From assembly GCF_003234265.2 (NCBI RefSeq), contig NZ_CP126256.1, positions 1,116,001 through 1,180,000 on the forward strand: DNA of 64,000 bases, read 5' to 3'. The notes below the pieces were generated by a model. The model did no database searches and was not told the origin of the DNA. It saw only the letters and a list, made by a program, of their open reading frames with translations. Source of the stretch: Curtobacterium sp. MCSS17_015. GTDB lineage: Bacteria; Actinomycetota; Actinomycetes; Actinomycetales; Microbacteriaceae. The translations under genes were made by a program, and so were the position numbers. Positions 1 through 10,109 of the stretch are shown in pieces; the first letter of the stretch is position 1, and every line of letters starts with the position of its first letter.

Positions 1-1103
1 CAACCACGCTCGAAGACCTCCCCATCCGCGACGACCTGCGCGGGCAGAGCCCGTACGGCGCTCCGCAGAAGCACGTGCGCGTGCAGCTCAACGTCAACGA
101 GAACACGCATCCCGTGCCGGAGGACGTGGCCGAGGACATCGTCGCCTCGATCCGTCAGGCCCTGGGCACGGTCAACCGGTACCCCGACCGCGAGTTCACC
201 CAGCTGCGGCAGTCCCTCGCCGGGTACCTCGGGCACGGCCTGAGCGCGGAGTCGATCTGGGCGGCGAACGGCTCCAACGAGGTCATCCAGCAGCTGCTCC
301 AGGCGTTCGGGGGCCCGGGGCGCAGCGTGCTGGGCTTCCCGCCGACCTATTCGATGCACTCGATCATCGCGTCGGGGACCGGGACCCGGTGGATCCCCGC
401 CGACCGCGACGCCGAGTTCCGGATCTCACCCGAGACCGCCGTCGCCGCGGTGGATGCCCACCAGCCCGACCTCGTGTTCCTGTGCGGCCCGAACAACCCG
501 ACGGGGACCCCGCTCGAACTCGCGACGATCGAGGCCGTGTACGACGCCACCGACGGGATCGTGATGGTCGACGAGGCCTACGCCGAGTTCATGCCGCCCG
601 GGCAGCCCACAGCCCTGACCCTCCTGCCGGGTCGGGAGCGCCTCGTGGTGTCGCGGACCATGAGCAAGGCGTTCGCCTTCGCCGGCGCCCGTGTCGGCTA
701 CCTCGCCGCCGATCCGGCCGTGATCGACGCCCTCCGCCTGGTCCGGCTGCCGTACCACCTGTCCGCCCTGACACAGGCGGCAGCGGTCGCCGCGCTCCGG
801 CACGCCCCGGAGATGCTCCGCATGGTCGACGACATCCGTGGGCAGCGCGACCGCATGGTGGCGGAGCTGGGTGCCATGGGGTACCAGCCGCACGAGACGT
901 GGTCGAACTTCGTCCTGTTCGGTGGCGTCGCCGACCCGCGGGCAGCGTTCGAGTCGCTGCTGGAGCAGGACGTGATCGTGCGCGACCTCGGCATCCCGAA
1001 CCACCTCCGCGTCAGCGCCGGGACGGCGGAGGAGACCACCGCCTTCCTCGACGCCATGCGGCAGGTCGCCGCCGAGCAGCCGCCCGTTAGGGTTGCAGCA
1101 TGA
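1..1103 (+). CDS. hisC: Histidinol-phosphate aminotransferase, 5' end outside window
   Basis: PLP-dependent aminotransferase that converts imidazole acetol-phosphate to histidinol-phosphate in cytosolic histidine synthesis. The reading frame is already open at base 3 ([19 protein letters not shown]), which is the usual HisC N-terminus, so only the first one or few codons lie outside the window; the GTG at 75 is internal. Visible landmarks are VNENTHPVP, the substrate/PLP loop [16 protein letters not shown], and the PLP-binding lysine in SRTMSKAF (Lys codon 666-668), followed by GARVGYL. Its stop overlaps the hisB start (ATGA at 1100-1103), so hisC, hisB, hisH and priA are translationally coupled. 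Family assignment is secure; only the exact start is unseen. Confidence 0.96.
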   Translation, partial: TTLEDLPIRDDLRGQSPYGAPQKHVRVQLNVNENTHPVPEDVAEDIVASIRQALGTVNRYPDREFTQLRQSLAGYLGHGLSAESIWAANGSNEVIQQLLQAFGGPGRSVLGFPPTYSMHSIIASGTGTRWIPADRDAEFRISPETAVAAVDAHQPDLVFLCGPNNPTGTPLELATIEAVYDATDGIVMVDEAYAEFMPPGQPTALTLLPGRERLVVSRTMSKAFAFAGARVGYLAADPAVIDALRLVRLPYHLSALTQAAAVAALRHAPEMLRMVDDIRGQRDRMVAELGAMGYQPHETWSNFVLFGGVADPRAAFESLLEQDVIVRDLGIPNHLRVSAGTAEETTAFLDAMRQVAAEQPPVRVAA

Positions 1104-1702
1104 CCGCGCGCACCGCCGAGATCACCCGCTCGACGAGCGAATCGACCGTCTCCCTGTCGCTCGACCTCGACGGCACCGGCAGGTCCGAGATCTCGACGAG
1201 CGTGCCGTTCTTCGACCACATGCTGACGGCGTTCAGCAAGCACTCCCTGATCGACCTGCGCGTGCAGAGCTCGGGCGACACCGACATCGACGTGCACCAC
1301 ACGGTCGAGGACACGGGCATCGTGCTCGGCCAGGCGCTCCGGCAGGCGCTCGGGGACCGCGCGGGGATCGGCCGCTACGGCGACGCCCTCGTCCCCCTCG
1401 ACGAAGCCCTCGCGCAGGCCGTCGTCGACGTGTCCGGTCGCCCGTTCCTCGTGCACACGGGGGAGCCCGCGGGCTTCGAGTTCCACCGCATCGGTGGCCA
1501 CTTCACCGGGTCGCTCGTCCGCCACGTGTTCGAGGCGATCACGATGAACGCCGGCATCACCGTCCACCTGCGCGTCCTCGACGGGCGCGACCCCCACCAC
1601 ATCGCGGAGGCCGAGTTCAAGGCCTTCGCCCGAGCGATGCGCCGCGCCGTCGAACTCGACCCGCGCGTCGACGGCATCCCGTCCACGAAGGGCAAGCTGT
1701 GA
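1100..1702 (+). CDS. hisB: Imidazoleglycerol-phosphate dehydratase
   Basis: Dehydrates imidazoleglycerol phosphate to imidazole acetol-phosphate, the step before HisC. The 200-residue length is that of the monofunctional enzyme (no phosphatase domain, unlike E. coli HisB). The two metal-binding halves are visible: [14 protein letters not shown] and [10 protein letters not shown] in the first, and [18 protein letters not shown] in the second, supplying the His/Glu ligands of the di-manganese site. The ATG at 1100 overlaps the hisC stop by four bases and the gene ends by overlapping the hisH GTG, so the start is well defined by coupling. Cytosolic. Confidence 0.97.
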   Translation: MTARTAEITRSTSESTVSLSLDLDGTGRSEISTSVPFFDHMLTAFSKHSLIDLRVQSSGDTDIDVHHTVEDTGIVLGQALRQALGDRAGIGRYGDALVPLDEALAQAVVDVSGRPFLVHTGEPAGFEFHRIGGHFTGSLVRHVFEAITMNAGITVHLRVLDGRDPHHIAEAEFKAFARAMRRAVELDPRVDGIPSTKGKL

Positions 1703-2337
1703 GCACCACCCGGCCGAACGTCGTCGTCCTCGACTACGGCTCCGGCAACGTCCACTCCGCCGCGAAGGCCCTCGAGCGGGCCGGCGCCGACGTGACGCTC
1801 TCGAACGACAAGCAGGCCGCGCTCAAGGCCGACGGACTCCTCGTCCCGGGTGTCGGTGCGTTCGCCGCGGTCGTCGACCAGCTCGAGGGGGTGCGCGGCG
1901 GCGAGATCGTCGATCACCGCCTGGCCGGTGGTCGCCCTGTGCTCGGCATCTGCGTCGGCATGCAGGTGCTCTTCGAGCGCGGGGTCGAGCGTGGCGCCGA
2001 CGTCGAGGGCCTCGGCCAGTGGCCCGGCGTCGTCGAACCGATCGAGGCCGAGGTGCTGCCGCACATGGGGTGGAACACGGTCGAGGCCCCGGAGGACTCG
2101 GTCCTGTTCGACGGTCTCCGTGACGAACGGTTCTACTTCGTGCACTCCTACGGCGTCACGGACTTCCCGCTCGAGGCGTACGGGCCGTTCCGCGCGCCGA
2201 AGCTCACCTGGGCCGAGCACGGGGAACGCTTCGTCGCCGCCGTCGAGAACGGCCCGCTGAGTGCCACGCAGTTCCACCCGGAGAAGTCCGGTGAGCCGGG
2301 CATCCGCCTCCTCCGCAACTGGGTCTCGTCGCTGTGA
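1699..2337 (+). CDS. hisH: Imidazole glycerol phosphate synthase, glutaminase subunit
   Basis: Class I glutamine amidotransferase subunit that hydrolyses glutamine and channels ammonia to HisF, which is not in this window. The 212-residue protein has the oxyanion strand PGVGAF, the nucleophile elbow GICVGMQ (Cys85) and the catalytic His193/Glu195 in QFHPEKSG, so the triad is complete. The start chosen is the GTG at 1699, which overlaps the hisB stop (GTGA) and yields the standard N-terminus [13 protein letters not shown]. An in-frame start further upstream would lie entirely inside hisB. The order hisB-hisH-priA is typical of actinobacteria. Confidence 0.95.
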   Translation: MSTTRPNVVVLDYGSGNVHSAAKALERAGADVTLSNDKQAALKADGLLVPGVGAFAAVVDQLEGVRGGEIVDHRLAGGRPVLGICVGMQVLFERGVERGADVEGLGQWPGVVEPIEAEVLPHMGWNTVEAPEDSVLFDGLRDERFYFVHSYGVTDFPLEAYGPFRAPKLTWAEHGERFVAAVENGPLSATQFHPEKSGEPGIRLLRNWVSSL

Positions 2338-2357
2338 CCCCCGATCCCGACGGGACC

Positions 2358-3104
2358 ATGACCGAGCTCTCCACCACCCAACCCCTCGTCCTGCTGCCGG
2401 CCGTCGACGTCGTCGACGGCCAGGCGGTGCGCCTCACCCAGGGCGAAGCCGGCAGTGAGACCGGGTACGGCGACCCCGTCGTCGCGGCACGCACCTGGCG
2501 CGACCAGGGCGCGGAGTGGATCCACCTCGTCGACCTCGACGCGGCCTTCGGTCGTGGCGACAACCGACGGGTGATCGCGCACGCCATCCGCGAGGTCGAG
2601 GGTGTCTCGGTCGAGCTCTCCGGCGGCATCCGCGACGACGCCTCGCTCGAGGCCGCCCTCGCCACCGGCGCCGCCCGGGTGAACCTCGGCACCGCCGCGC
2701 TGGAGAACCCCGACTGGGCCGCACGCGTCATCGGGCAGTACGGCGAGCAGATCGCCGTCGGCCTGGACGTCCGTGGCACGACCCTCGCGAGCCGCGGGTG
2801 GACCGAGGAGGCCGGGGACCTGTGGGAGGTGCTCGACCGGCTCGAGGACGCCGGGTGCGCGCGGTACGTGGTCACCGACGTGACGAAGGACGGCACGCTG
2901 CAGGGGCCCAACGTCGACCTCCTGCGCCAGGTGTGCGACCGGACCGACCAGCCCGTCGTTGCGTCCGGGGGCATCTCGACGCTCGACGACCTGCGGGCGC
3001 TCCGCGAGCTCGTGCCGCACGGCCTCGAGGGCGCCATCATCGGCAAGGCGCTCTACTCCGGCGCGTTCACGCTGCCGGCCGCGCTCGACATCGCGTCGGA
3101 GTAG
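2358..3104 (+). CDS. priA: PriA-type bifunctional HisA/TrpF isomerase
   Basis: Beta/alpha-barrel sugar isomerase. HisA interconverts ProFAR and PRFAR in histidine synthesis; actinobacterial PriA also performs the TrpF reaction of tryptophan synthesis. The catalytic aspartates are visible in [10 protein letters not shown] and [11 protein letters not shown]. The active-site loop SRGWTEEAG has the Arg and Trp spacing (R-G-W) that characterises PriA rather than plain HisA, and the overall sequence closely follows mycobacterial PriA as I remember it. The ATG at 2358 is chosen because it gives a normal-length N-terminus; the GTG at 2334, overlapping the hisH stop, would add eight residues and is a real alternative. 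Bifunctionality is inferred from family, not shown. Confidence 0.9.
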   Translation: MTELSTTQPLVLLPAVDVVDGQAVRLTQGEAGSETGYGDPVVAARTWRDQGAEWIHLVDLDAAFGRGDNRRVIAHAIREVEGVSVELSGGIRDDASLEAALATGAARVNLGTAALENPDWAARVIGQYGEQIAVGLDVRGTTLASRGWTEEAGDLWEVLDRLEDAGCARYVVTDVTKDGTLQGPNVDLLRQVCDRTDQPVVASGGISTLDDLRALRELVPHGLEGAIIGKALYSGAFTLPAALDIASE

Positions 3105-3111
3105 TCGTTCC

Positions 3112-3933
3112 GTGGCGGGCATCTCGAACGGCCGCGGCGCGGGTCCGGACGCCGACGAGCAGGCAGTGCACGACCACGCGCACGCCGCTGACTCGGCGGG
3201 CAACCCGTGGGCCGGCCGTACCTTCGACGCGCACGACACGACGTTCACCGAGGACGACGGGCTGGCCGACCCGGCCCTCGTCGCGGCGATCACCGCCGTC
3301 GCCGACGGCGGGTCCCACGCGGCGGTCGTGGCGGCACTCCGGACGGCACGACTGCTCATCCCGCTCGTCGCCGAGGCAGGTGACGTCGGCGAGACCCCGG
3401 ACGGTCGGATCGTCGACAAGACCCAGGAGCTCTCGATCGTCACGGTCGCAGGGCCGGACGGTCGCGCGGTGATGCCGGCGTTCACCTCGGTCGAGGCGAT
3501 GCGCGCCTGGGACGCGGACGCGCGCCCGATCCCGGTCGAGTCCCGCCGGGTCGCGATGGCCGCGGCCAGCGAGGACACGCAGCTGGTCGTGCTCGACCCG
3601 ACGGCCACGACCGAGTTCGTCCTGCGCCGCCCCGCGGTGTGGGCACTCGGCCAGGACCTGCCGTGGACGCCGTGCTCGGAGGACCCTGAGGTGGCGCGGG
3701 CCTTCGCGGGCACGATCGAGACCGAGCCCGCCGTGGTCCGGGTCGAACTGTCGCCGGGGGACCCGCTGTCGCGCTTCGCCGGGCCCGAACTCACGGTCGG
3801 CCTCCGGCTCGTCGCCGGACTCGACCGGGAGCAGATCGGTGAACTGGTCGGCCGCCTGCAGCAGCGATGGGCCACCGATCCGGTGATCGCCGAGCGGGTC
3901 GACAGCATGCGCGTCGCGCTGCGCGCCGCCTGA
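3112..3933 (+). CDS. SseB-family protein
   Basis: About 273 residues from the GTG at 3112, seven bases after priA. It has the SseB-type N-terminal domain pattern: an alternating hydrophobic core around LLIPLVAE, then LSIVTVAGPDGRAVMPAFTS, then a segment on VLRRPAVWALGQDLPW. This is an actinobacterial gene usually found next to priA; in E. coli the name refers to a serine-sensitivity enhancer of uncertain biochemistry. No membrane segment or signal peptide is visible, so it should be cytosolic. The first 40 residues are polar and poorly conserved-looking. Molecular function is not known from the sequence. Confidence 0.75.
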   Translation: MAGISNGRGAGPDADEQAVHDHAHAADSAGNPWAGRTFDAHDTTFTEDDGLADPALVAAITAVADGGSHAAVVAALRTARLLIPLVAEAGDVGETPDGRIVDKTQELSIVTVAGPDGRAVMPAFTSVEAMRAWDADARPIPVESRRVAMAAASEDTQLVVLDPTATTEFVLRRPAVWALGQDLPWTPCSEDPEVARAFAGTIETEPAVVRVELSPGDPLSRFAGPELTVGLRLVAGLDREQIGELVGRLQQRWATDPVIAERVDSMRVALRAA

Positions 3934-4048
3934 CACGCGCGACCGCGCGGCCGTCCACCCCGGTGTGTCGGCCGGGAGGACCCGCCCGCGCAACCACCGC
4001 CGCTCGCCCCGACCGGCGGTGCGGCCCGGCCACCCGCGGCCACGCCGG

Positions 4049-4054
4049 TACGAT
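4049..4054 (+). promoter_or_regulatory. Putative -10 box (TACGAT), leaderless start of parA
   Basis: TACGAT fits the actinobacterial TANNNT -10 pattern and ends six bases before the GTG at 4061, the spacing expected when transcription starts on the start codon itself. No Shine-Dalgarno-like purine run precedes the GTG. Confidence 0.5.
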
Positions 4055-4060
4055 GGCCGA

Positions 4061-4939
4061 GTGAGCAGCATCCCGACGACAGCCTCCGGTACCGGCGACA
4101 TCGTCACGGGTCCGACCGGTCGGCCCGTGCGGGCGTTCCCCGTGCCGGACGAGCTGGACGGCCACGGTCCCGCGCGCATCATCTCGCTGTGCAACCAGAA
4201 GGGCGGGGTCGGCAAGACCACCACCGCCATCAACCTCGGCGCGGCGCTCGCCGAGTACGGTCGCCGGGTCCTGGCGGTCGACTTCGATCCGCAGGGCGCC
4301 CTCTCCGCCGGTCTCGGGGTGCGGACGCACGACATCCCCACCGTCTACGACCTGCTCATGGGCGCCGTGAAGGACCCGAACCAGGTCATCCAGCCGACCA
4401 ACGTGCCCCTGCTGGACGTCATCCCGGCGAACATCGACCTGTCCGCGGCCGAGGTGCACCTGGTCAACGAGGTCGCCCGGGAGCAGATCCTCGCGAGCGT
4501 GCTGCGGAAGGTGTCGAACGACTACGACGTCATCCTCATCGACTGCCAGCCCTCGCTCGGCCTCCTCACCGTGAACGCCCTGACGGCGGCGCACGGCGTG
4601 CTCATCCCGCTCGAGTGCGAGTTCTTCGCGCTCCGCGGTGTCGCCCTGCTCATCGAGACGATCGACAAGGTGCGGGACCGCCTGAACCCCGCGCTCACGC
4701 TCGACGGCATCCTGCCGACGATGTACGACTCGCGGACCCTGCACTCGCGCGAGGTCATGGAGCGGGTCGTGGAGACGTTCGGCGACCGTGTCCTCGACAC
4801 CGTCATCGGGCGCACCGTGAAGTTCCCGGACGCCACGGTGTCCGCACGGCCGATCACGCAGACGGCTCCCGAGCACGCCGCGGCGCACGCCTACCGGCAG
4901 CTGGCCCGAGAGCTCGTCCAGCGTGGCGCCGTCGCCTGA
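4061..4939 (+). CDS. parA: ParA/Soj-family ATPase linked to scpAB
   Basis: Deviant-Walker ATPase of the ParA/MinD superfamily, 292 residues. The signature KGGVGKTT lies at residues 47-54, with both the deviant and canonical lysines. It is followed by VDFDPQGALSAGLGV and, later, DVILIDCQPSLGLLT, the standard Walker A' and B segments. The GTG at 4061 is chosen for the leaderless promoter in front of it and for the normal N-terminal length. The gene overlaps scpA, and the order parA-scpA-scpB-rluB is a widely conserved actinobacterial block for chromosome organisation. There is no adjacent parB, so this is probably not the primary parABS partitioning ATPase of the chromosome but the orphan copy beside the condensin subunits. 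Confidence 0.9.
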   Translation: MSSIPTTASGTGDIVTGPTGRPVRAFPVPDELDGHGPARIISLCNQKGGVGKTTTAINLGAALAEYGRRVLAVDFDPQGALSAGLGVRTHDIPTVYDLLMGAVKDPNQVIQPTNVPLLDVIPANIDLSAAEVHLVNEVAREQILASVLRKVSNDYDVILIDCQPSLGLLTVNALTAAHGVLIPLECEFFALRGVALLIETIDKVRDRLNPALTLDGILPTMYDSRTLHSREVMERVVETFGDRVLDTVIGRTVKFPDATVSARPITQTAPEHAAAHAYRQLARELVQRGAVA

Positions 4940-5816
4940 GGACCCGGCCACGAGCCTCCCGTCCGGCACGCCCGGACCCGTCGATAACGCGCGCGACGCG
5001 CCGGTCGGCACCACGACGGCACCCGGGTTCCGGGTGCGTCTCAGCAACTTCGACGGACCGTTCGACCTGCTGCTCTCGCTCATCACGAAGCACGAGCTCG
5101 ACATCACCGAGGTCGCCCTGAGTGCGGTCACGGGGGAGTTCATCGCGTACGTGCGCCAGGCCGAGTCGAGCGATGAACTCGACGAGGCGAGCGAGTTCCT
5201 CGTCGTCGCGGCGACGCTCCTCGACCTGAAGATCGTCGGACTGCTGCCGCAGGGCGAACTCGTCGACGCCGAGGACGTCGCGCTCCTCGAGGCCCGTGAC
5301 CTGCTGTTCGCACGACTGCTGCAGTACCGGGCGTTCAAGCAGGCCGCGGAATGGTTCGGCGACCGCTGGGCGACCGAGTCCCGACGGCACGTCCGGAGCG
5401 TCCGGCTCGAGGAACGGTTCCGGGCCCGGACGCCGGAACTGGTGTGGACGTTGTCCGTGCAGGACTTCGCGGCGATGGCGGCGCTGGCCTTCGCCCCACG
5501 GGAGATCCCGACCGTCGGACTCGACCACCTGCACGCCCCCGCGGTGAGCATCCGGGAGCAGGCCGCCATCGTCGTGTCGGTCCTCCGCACCCGCGCGGAA
5601 GAGGGAGCCCCGGAGGTGACCTTCCGCGAGTTGATCGCGGGCGTCGACCAGGCGGGTATCGTGGTGGCTCGTTTCCTCGCGATCCTGGAGCTGTACCGGA
5701 ACGCCTCCATCTCGTTCGAGCAACTCGAACCACTCGGGGAACTGATCCTCCGGTGGACCGCGCTCGACTGGACGGACGAGAGCCTCGCGAACCTGGGAGC
5801 CGACTATGACGGATGA
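4923..5816 (+). CDS. scpA: Segregation and condensation protein A
   Basis: Kleisin subunit of the SMC-ScpAB condensin complex, which compacts and helps separate the nucleoid. The kleisin N-terminal SMC-binding region starts at FRVRLSNFDGPFDLLLSL, the classic ScpA opening, followed by ITEVALSAVTGEFIAYV and the helix LDEASEFLVVAATLLDLK. The C-terminal winged helix with EPLGELILRW contacts the SMC head. 297 residues from a GTG at 4923 that overlaps parA by 17 bases; the first 35 residues are a polar tail, longer than in firmicute ScpA. It overlaps scpB by 11 bases, so stoichiometric co-translation is likely. Confidence 0.95.
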   Translation: MAPSPEDPATSLPSGTPGPVDNARDAPVGTTTAPGFRVRLSNFDGPFDLLLSLITKHELDITEVALSAVTGEFIAYVRQAESSDELDEASEFLVVAATLLDLKIVGLLPQGELVDAEDVALLEARDLLFARLLQYRAFKQAAEWFGDRWATESRRHVRSVRLEERFRARTPELVWTLSVQDFAAMAALAFAPREIPTVGLDHLHAPAVSIREQAAIVVSVLRTRAEEGAPEVTFRELIAGVDQAGIVVARFLAILELYRNASISFEQLEPLGELILRWTALDWTDESLANLGADYDG

Positions 5817-6573
5817 CGTGCATGCTCGCGGTGCTCGCGCCCGCGCCGGTGGGTCCGCCGAGCCGGGTGGTTCCGACGAGATCGAGGACGCCCGAGCGCT
5901 CGAACTCGCGCTCCGGGCAACGACAGCGGGTCGTGCTGAGGTCGGCGCCGATGTCGAGGACGCGGACGCTGCGTCCGGCGATGTGGGCACTGCTCCGGTC
6001 GACGCCCCCGTCGACCGACAGCTCGAAGCCATCCTCATGATCGCGGACCAACCGCAGTCCCTCGTCGCGCTCGCCGCCGCCGTCGGGGAACCGGTGGCCG
6101 TCGTCCGACAGGCGGTCGACCGTCTGGTCGCCGACTTCGACGGTGTCGACGGGACCGTCCGTCGCGGCTTCGAACTCCGCGAGGTCGGCGGCGGCTGGCG
6201 CTTCTACGTCCGCGCCGAACTCGACGCGGTCGTCGAGCAGTTCGTCGAGGCCGAGCGTCCCGCACGGCTGTCCCAGGCAGCCCTCGAGACCCTGGCCGTG
6301 GTCGCCTACAAGCAGCCGATCACCCGCTCCCAGATCGCCGCGATCCGGGCCGTCAACGTCGACGGCGTGGTCCGGACCCTCGTCGCGCGCGGCCTCATCG
6401 AGGAGTCGTTCACCGACTCCGAGACCGGCGCCATCAACTACGTCACCTCCGAGTTGCTGCTCCAGCAGCTCGGCATCAACTCGCTCGACGAGCTTCCGCT
6501 CATCTCGCCCCTCCTCGAGGACGGCGCGGACGGCTTCGGGCAGACCGAAGGGATCCCCGATGGCCGGGTTTGA
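5806..6573 (+). CDS. scpB: Segregation and condensation protein B
   Basis: Dimeric winged-helix partner of ScpA in the SMC condensin. 255 residues, starting with the ATG at 5806 inside the end of scpA. The first 65 residues are an acidic, low-complexity tail ([16 protein letters not shown]). The conserved tandem winged-helix body begins at [17 protein letters not shown] and continues through [18 protein letters not shown] and [18 protein letters not shown], the diagnostic ScpB motif, then [20 protein letters not shown]. It overlaps the rluB start by 14 bases. Confidence 0.95.
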   Translation: MTDDVHARGARARAGGSAEPGGSDEIEDARALELALRATTAGRAEVGADVEDADAASGDVGTAPVDAPVDRQLEAILMIADQPQSLVALAAAVGEPVAVVRQAVDRLVADFDGVDGTVRRGFELREVGGGWRFYVRAELDAVVEQFVEAERPARLSQAALETLAVVAYKQPITRSQIAAIRAVNVDGVVRTLVARGLIEESFTDSETGAINYVTSELLLQQLGINSLDELPLISPLLEDGADGFGQTEGIPDGRV

Positions 6574-8863
6574 CCAGAACGACAGACCACGACGAGACGG
6601 CGACCGCCGCGGCGGCTCCGGACGCGCGGGCGGTGACCGGCCGGGAGGCGCGGGTCGCCGTGACGACGCACCTCGCGGACGTGACGGGGCCGGCTCCGGT
6701 GGGTACCGCGGGCGCGACGACCGCGGGCGCGACGACCGCGGGCGCGACGACCGTGGTGCGGGTGCCGGTGACCGCAGTGGGTACCGCGGGCGCGACGACC
6801 GTGGTGCGGGTGCCGGTGACCGCGGTGGGTACCGCGGGCGCGACGAGCGTGCTGGCGGCGACCGTGGTGGGTACCGCGGCGGCGACGACCGGGGTGCCGG
6901 TGGGTACCGCGGGCGTGACGACCGATCGGGCGGCGGCGACCGTCCGACGGGCGGGTACCGCGGGCGCGACGACCGTGCCGGTGGCGACCGTCCGACGGGT
7001 GGCTTCCGAGGTCGCGACGACCGCGGGTCCTCAGACCGCGGTGGGTCCCGCGGGCGCGACGAGCGTGGTGCCGGCGACCGGGGCGGGTACCGCGGGAACG
7101 ACGCCCGCGGGGCCGGTGGGTTCCGTGGGCGTGACGACCGGGGCGGGGATCGTCCGACCGGTGGGTTCCGTGGGCGTGACGACCGGGGCGGGGATCGTCC
7201 GACCGGTGGCTTCCGTGGGCGGGACGACCGGTCCTCCGGTGGCTTCCGAGGGCGGGACGACCGTGGTGGCGACCGTCCGACGGGTGGCTTCCGAGGCCGT
7301 GACGACCGTTCCGGTGGGTACCGCGGCGGTGACGACCGGTCTTCCGGTGGGTTCCGCGGACGTCCGGACCGCGACGCGCGCAGCTCCGACCGTCGATCGG
7401 ACGACCGTGGTGGCTTCGTGAGCCGGGACGACGACCGCGGCCGCTTCGTGCGCCGCGACGACTCCGACCGTCGGCCCGGCGCCGGTGGTCGTGACGACCA
7501 GCGCGGCGGGTACCGCGGCGGTGACCGGCCGCGCGACGACCGCGGCGCCGAGCGTGGCGGCTACCAGGGACGTGACTCCCGCGGTGGCGGTGAGCGTGGC
7601 GGCTACCAGGGACGTGACTCCCGCGGTGGCGGTGAGCGTGGCGGCTACCAGGGACGTGACTCCCGCGGTGGCGGTGAGCGTGGCGGCTACCAGGGACGTG
7701 ACTCCCGCGGTGGCGCTGAGCGTGGCGGCTACCAGGGACGTGACTCCCGCGGTGGCGGCCGCGACGACCAGCGCGGTGGCTACCGAGGCCGTGACGACCG
7801 CGGGGCGACCCGTCGCCCGGACGACCGGGGTGCCGAGCGTGGTGGCGACCCGCGCCGCGACGACCGTCGGAGCCCGGACGGTGCCCCGAGCAGCGTCTGG
7901 CACAACGGCCGCCGCTACGTCGGTGGCACGACCAGCCCGCGCAATGACCCCGCACGCAAGCGCACGACGCCCCTGCCCGCCGGCGAGCGGGACGACGCGG
8001 GTCGTCCCGCCGAGGGCACGCCCGAACGCCCGATCATCCCGGACTGGGACCCGGCGGACGGGACGACGACCGACGGAGGCGAGCCGGACCTCCAGGAGGG
8101 TGGTGAGCGCCTGCAGAAGGTCATCGCCGCTGCGGGCGTCGCCAGCCGTCGTGTCGCGGAGAACCTGATCGCCGAGGGACGTGTCACCGTCAACGGCGAG
8201 GTCGCCGACATGCTCGGTCGTCGCGTCGACCCGGACACCGACGAGGTCGCCGTCGACGGTGTGCCGGTGCAGACCGACACCTCCCGCCGCTACGTCGTCC
8301 TCAACAAGCCGACCGGTGTGGTCTCGAGCATGCAGGACGAGCACGACCGTCCGGACCTCTCCCGGTTCGTCGACCGGTTCGAGGAGCGACTGTTCAACGT
8401 CGGCCGCCTCGACTACGACACCGCCGGCCTGCTCATCCTGACGAATGACGGCGCACTCGCGCACGTGCTGGCCCACCCGTCGTTCGGTGTGACGAAGACG
8501 TACGTCGCGAAGGTGGACGGCACGATGACGCCGTCCACCCTGCAGCTGTTGCTCGACGGTATCGAGTTGGAGGACGGGCCGATCGCCGCCGACAAGGCGC
8601 GTCTGCTCGAGTCCTCGCGCGGGGAGTCCCTGGTCGAGATCACGCTGCACTCCGGTCGCAACCGGATCGTCCGCCGCATGCTCGAAGCGGTCGGGCACCC
8701 GGTCCTCGAGCTCGTCCGACGGTCCTTCGGACCGCTGCAGCTCGGCAGCCTCGCGCCCGGTCAGGTGCGCGAGCTGACCACGGTCGAGCTCGGCAAGCTG
8801 CTCGGCATCGCGCGGACGGCGGGGACCCGCACGGGCGACGAAGACGCGGAGAGCACGGACTGA
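6560..8863 (+). CDS. rluB: RluB-type pseudouridine synthase with giant RG-rich extension
   Basis: Stand-alone pseudouridine synthase of the RsuA/RluB family, expected to modify 23S rRNA. The S4 RNA-binding domain begins at about residue 517 ([16 protein letters not shown]) and the catalytic aspartate is Asp618 in [12 protein letters not shown], followed by [20 protein letters not shown]. The total of 767 residues is about three times the usual 240-300. The excess is residues 20-430, almost entirely G, R, D, Y, S, T in RGRDDRG- and GGYRGRD-like units, predicted disordered and positively charged. It includes five 14-residue repeats (positions 7550-7759). Such RGG-like tails bind RNA in other systems. 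The start ATG at 6560 overlaps scpB. The catalytic call is firm; the role of the tail is inference. Confidence 0.93.
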   Translation: MAGFDQNDRPRRDGDRRGGSGRAGGDRPGGAGRRDDAPRGRDGAGSGGYRGRDDRGRDDRGRDDRGAGAGDRSGYRGRDDRGAGAGDRGGYRGRDERAGGDRGGYRGGDDRGAGGYRGRDDRSGGGDRPTGGYRGRDDRAGGDRPTGGFRGRDDRGSSDRGGSRGRDERGAGDRGGYRGNDARGAGGFRGRDDRGGDRPTGGFRGRDDRGGDRPTGGFRGRDDRSSGGFRGRDDRGGDRPTGGFRGRDDRSGGYRGGDDRSSGGFRGRPDRDARSSDRRSDDRGGFVSRDDDRGRFVRRDDSDRRPGAGGRDDQRGGYRGGDRPRDDRGAERGGYQGRDSRGGGERGGYQGRDSRGGGERGGYQGRDSRGGGERGGYQGRDSRGGAERGGYQGRDSRGGGRDDQRGGYRGRDDRGATRRPDDRGAERGGDPRRDDRRSPDGAPSSVWHNGRRYVGGTTSPRNDPARKRTTPLPAGERDDAGRPAEGTPERPIIPDWDPADGTTTDGGEPDLQEGGERLQKVIAAAGVASRRVAENLIAEGRVTVNGEVADMLGRRVDPDTDEVAVDGVPVQTDTSRRYVVLNKPTGVVSSMQDEHDRPDLSRFVDRFEERLFNVGRLDYDTAGLLILTNDGALAHVLAHPSFGVTKTYVAKVDGTMTPSTLQLLLDGIELEDGPIAADKARLLESSRGESLVEITLHSGRNRIVRRMLEAVGHPVLELVRRSFGPLQLGSLAPGQVRELTTVELGKLLGIARTAGTRTGDEDAESTD
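7550..7759 (+). repeat. Five in-frame 42-bp tandem repeats inside rluB
   Basis: Copies begin at 7550, 7592, 7634, 7676 and 7718. Each encodes [14 protein letters not shown]; copy four ends GGA instead of GGG. The DNA copies are identical or nearly identical, which indicates recent expansion by slippage or unequal crossing-over and predicts length variation between strains. Confidence 0.95.
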
Positions 8864-8945
8864 CGAGGCCACGGACGGCGCCGGGAGCGTGTGGGGAGTT
8901 CTCCACAGGCCCGGCGCCGTCCCGCTGCCGAGCAGCACCCCTCGC

Positions 8946-8951
8946 TAGGCT
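8946..8951 (+). promoter_or_regulatory. Putative -10 box (TAGGCT) of tyrA
   Basis: TAGGCT matches TANNNT and ends six bases before the GTG at 8958, which suggests a leaderless transcript. It lies in the 94-base gap after rluB, so tyrA probably begins a new transcription unit. Confidence 0.45.
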
Positions 8952-8957
8952 TGCCGC

Positions 8958-10109
8958 GTGACCGACGCCAGCACGAACACCCCCGACGCACCGGTCTCCG
9001 ACGACCGCTCGCCGTCGGAGACGGACCGGCGCCTCCGCGGGCCGGTCCGGATCGTCGGCACCGGGCTGCTCGGCGCCTCGATCGGGCTCGCCCTGCGTGA
9101 CAAGGGGGTGGACGTCGTCCTCGACGACGTGTCCCCGGCCGCGCTGGCGCTCGCCGTCGACTACGGTGCCGGGCGTCGTCCGTCGCCGGGTGACGCGCCG
9201 GAGCTCATCGTCGTCGCGGTGCCGCCGGACGTCACGGCCGCCGTCGTCGAACGCGAACTGGCCGCCTTCCCGGACGCCGTCGTCACCGACGTCGCCAGCG
9301 TCAAGTCGGGGCCGCTCGAACGGCTCCGTGCCGTCGGCGCCGACGTCTCGCGGTACATCGGCTCGCACCCGATGGCCGGTCGAGAGCGTAGCGGCCCCAC
9401 CGCCGCCCGGGCCGACCTGTTCATCGGTCGACCGTGGGTGATCGCCGGACACGACGACATCACCTACCACCGAGCTGCCGCGGTGGAGGACCTGGCGCTC
9501 GACCTCGGTGCGACCGTCGTCCCGATGGACCCCGAGTCGCACGACCAGGCGGTCGCCGTCGTCTCGCACGTGCCGCAGCTGGTGTCGACGCTGATGGCGT
9601 CTCGGCTCCGTGACGCTCCCGGGGAGGCCCTCGGGCTCGCTGGCGGCGGGGTGCGTGACGTCACCCGCATCGCTGCGAGCGACCCCGGGCTCTGGGTACA
9701 GATCATCGGGGCGAACGCCGCCCACATCCGACCGGTGCTGACGGACCTGCGGGACGAACTCGACCGGGTGATCGGCGCCCTCGCCGATCCGACGGCCCCC
9801 GGGTCGCCCCGGAGCCTGGCCGAGACCATCGCATCCGGCAACCGCGGGGTCGAGCGGCTGCCCGGCAAGCACGGCTCCACCACCCGCTTCGCCCGGGTCG
9901 TCGTCCTCATCGATGACCGGCCCGGGCAGTTCGCCGCACTCCTCACCACCATCGGGGAGCTCGGCATCAACCTCGAGGACCTGCACCTCGAGCACTCGCC
10001 ACGGGCGCAGATCGGCATCGTCGAGGTGTCGGTCGTCCCCGAGCACGAACAGCGACTCGTCGAGGAACTCGAGGGTCGCGGATGGAGGATCGCAGCAGCA
10101 TGGGCCTGA
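8958..10109 (+). CDS. tyrA: Prephenate dehydrogenase with ACT domain
   Basis: NAD(P)-dependent oxidative decarboxylation of prephenate to 4-hydroxyphenylpyruvate in tyrosine synthesis. The Rossmann motif [10 protein letters not shown] is at about residues 34-43, and the substrate-binding [12 protein letters not shown] has the conserved catalytic His near residue 137. The C-terminal ACT domain starts near residue 311 ([16 protein letters not shown]), the usual site for feedback regulation by tyrosine. 383 residues, normal for the ACT-bearing form. The GTG at 8958 is supported by the upstream -10 box. It overlaps cmk at the 3' end and so drives the tyrA-cmk-der run. Confidence 0.93.
   Translation: MTDASTNTPDAPVSDDRSPSETDRRLRGPVRIVGTGLLGASIGLALRDKGVDVVLDDVSPAALALAVDYGAGRRPSPGDAPELIVVAVPPDVTAAVVERELAAFPDAVVTDVASVKSGPLERLRAVGADVSRYIGSHPMAGRERSGPTAARADLFIGRPWVIAGHDDITYHRAAAVEDLALDLGATVVPMDPESHDQAVAVVSHVPQLVSTLMASRLRDAPGEALGLAGGGVRDVTRIAASDPGLWVQIIGANAAHIRPVLTDLRDELDRVIGALADPTAPGSPRSLAETIASGNRGVERLPGKHGSTTRFARVVVLIDDRPGQFAALLTTIGELGINLEDLHLEHSPRAQIGIVEVSVVPEHEQRLVEELEGRGWRIAAAWA
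10085..10089 (+). promoter_or_regulatory. Shine-Dalgarno GGAGG deciding the cmk start
   Basis: GGAGG sits ten bases before the ATG at 10100. An alternative ATG at 10082 has no such element, and translation from it would read through this GGAGG. Confidence 0.6.

Noticed and set aside
6570..7421. Plus-strand 283-codon frame rich in Val/Thr/Ala inside rluB
   Set aside because: Out-of-frame reading of the same repeats; starts in the middle of the rluB gene.
7550..7759. CRISPR-like array
   Set aside because: The repeats have no spacers, are in frame with rluB and encode [14 protein letters not shown].
6438..8938. Very long minus-strand frames opposite the rluB repeats
   Set aside because: They are low-complexity mirror images of the RG-repeat codons; no start context or family content.
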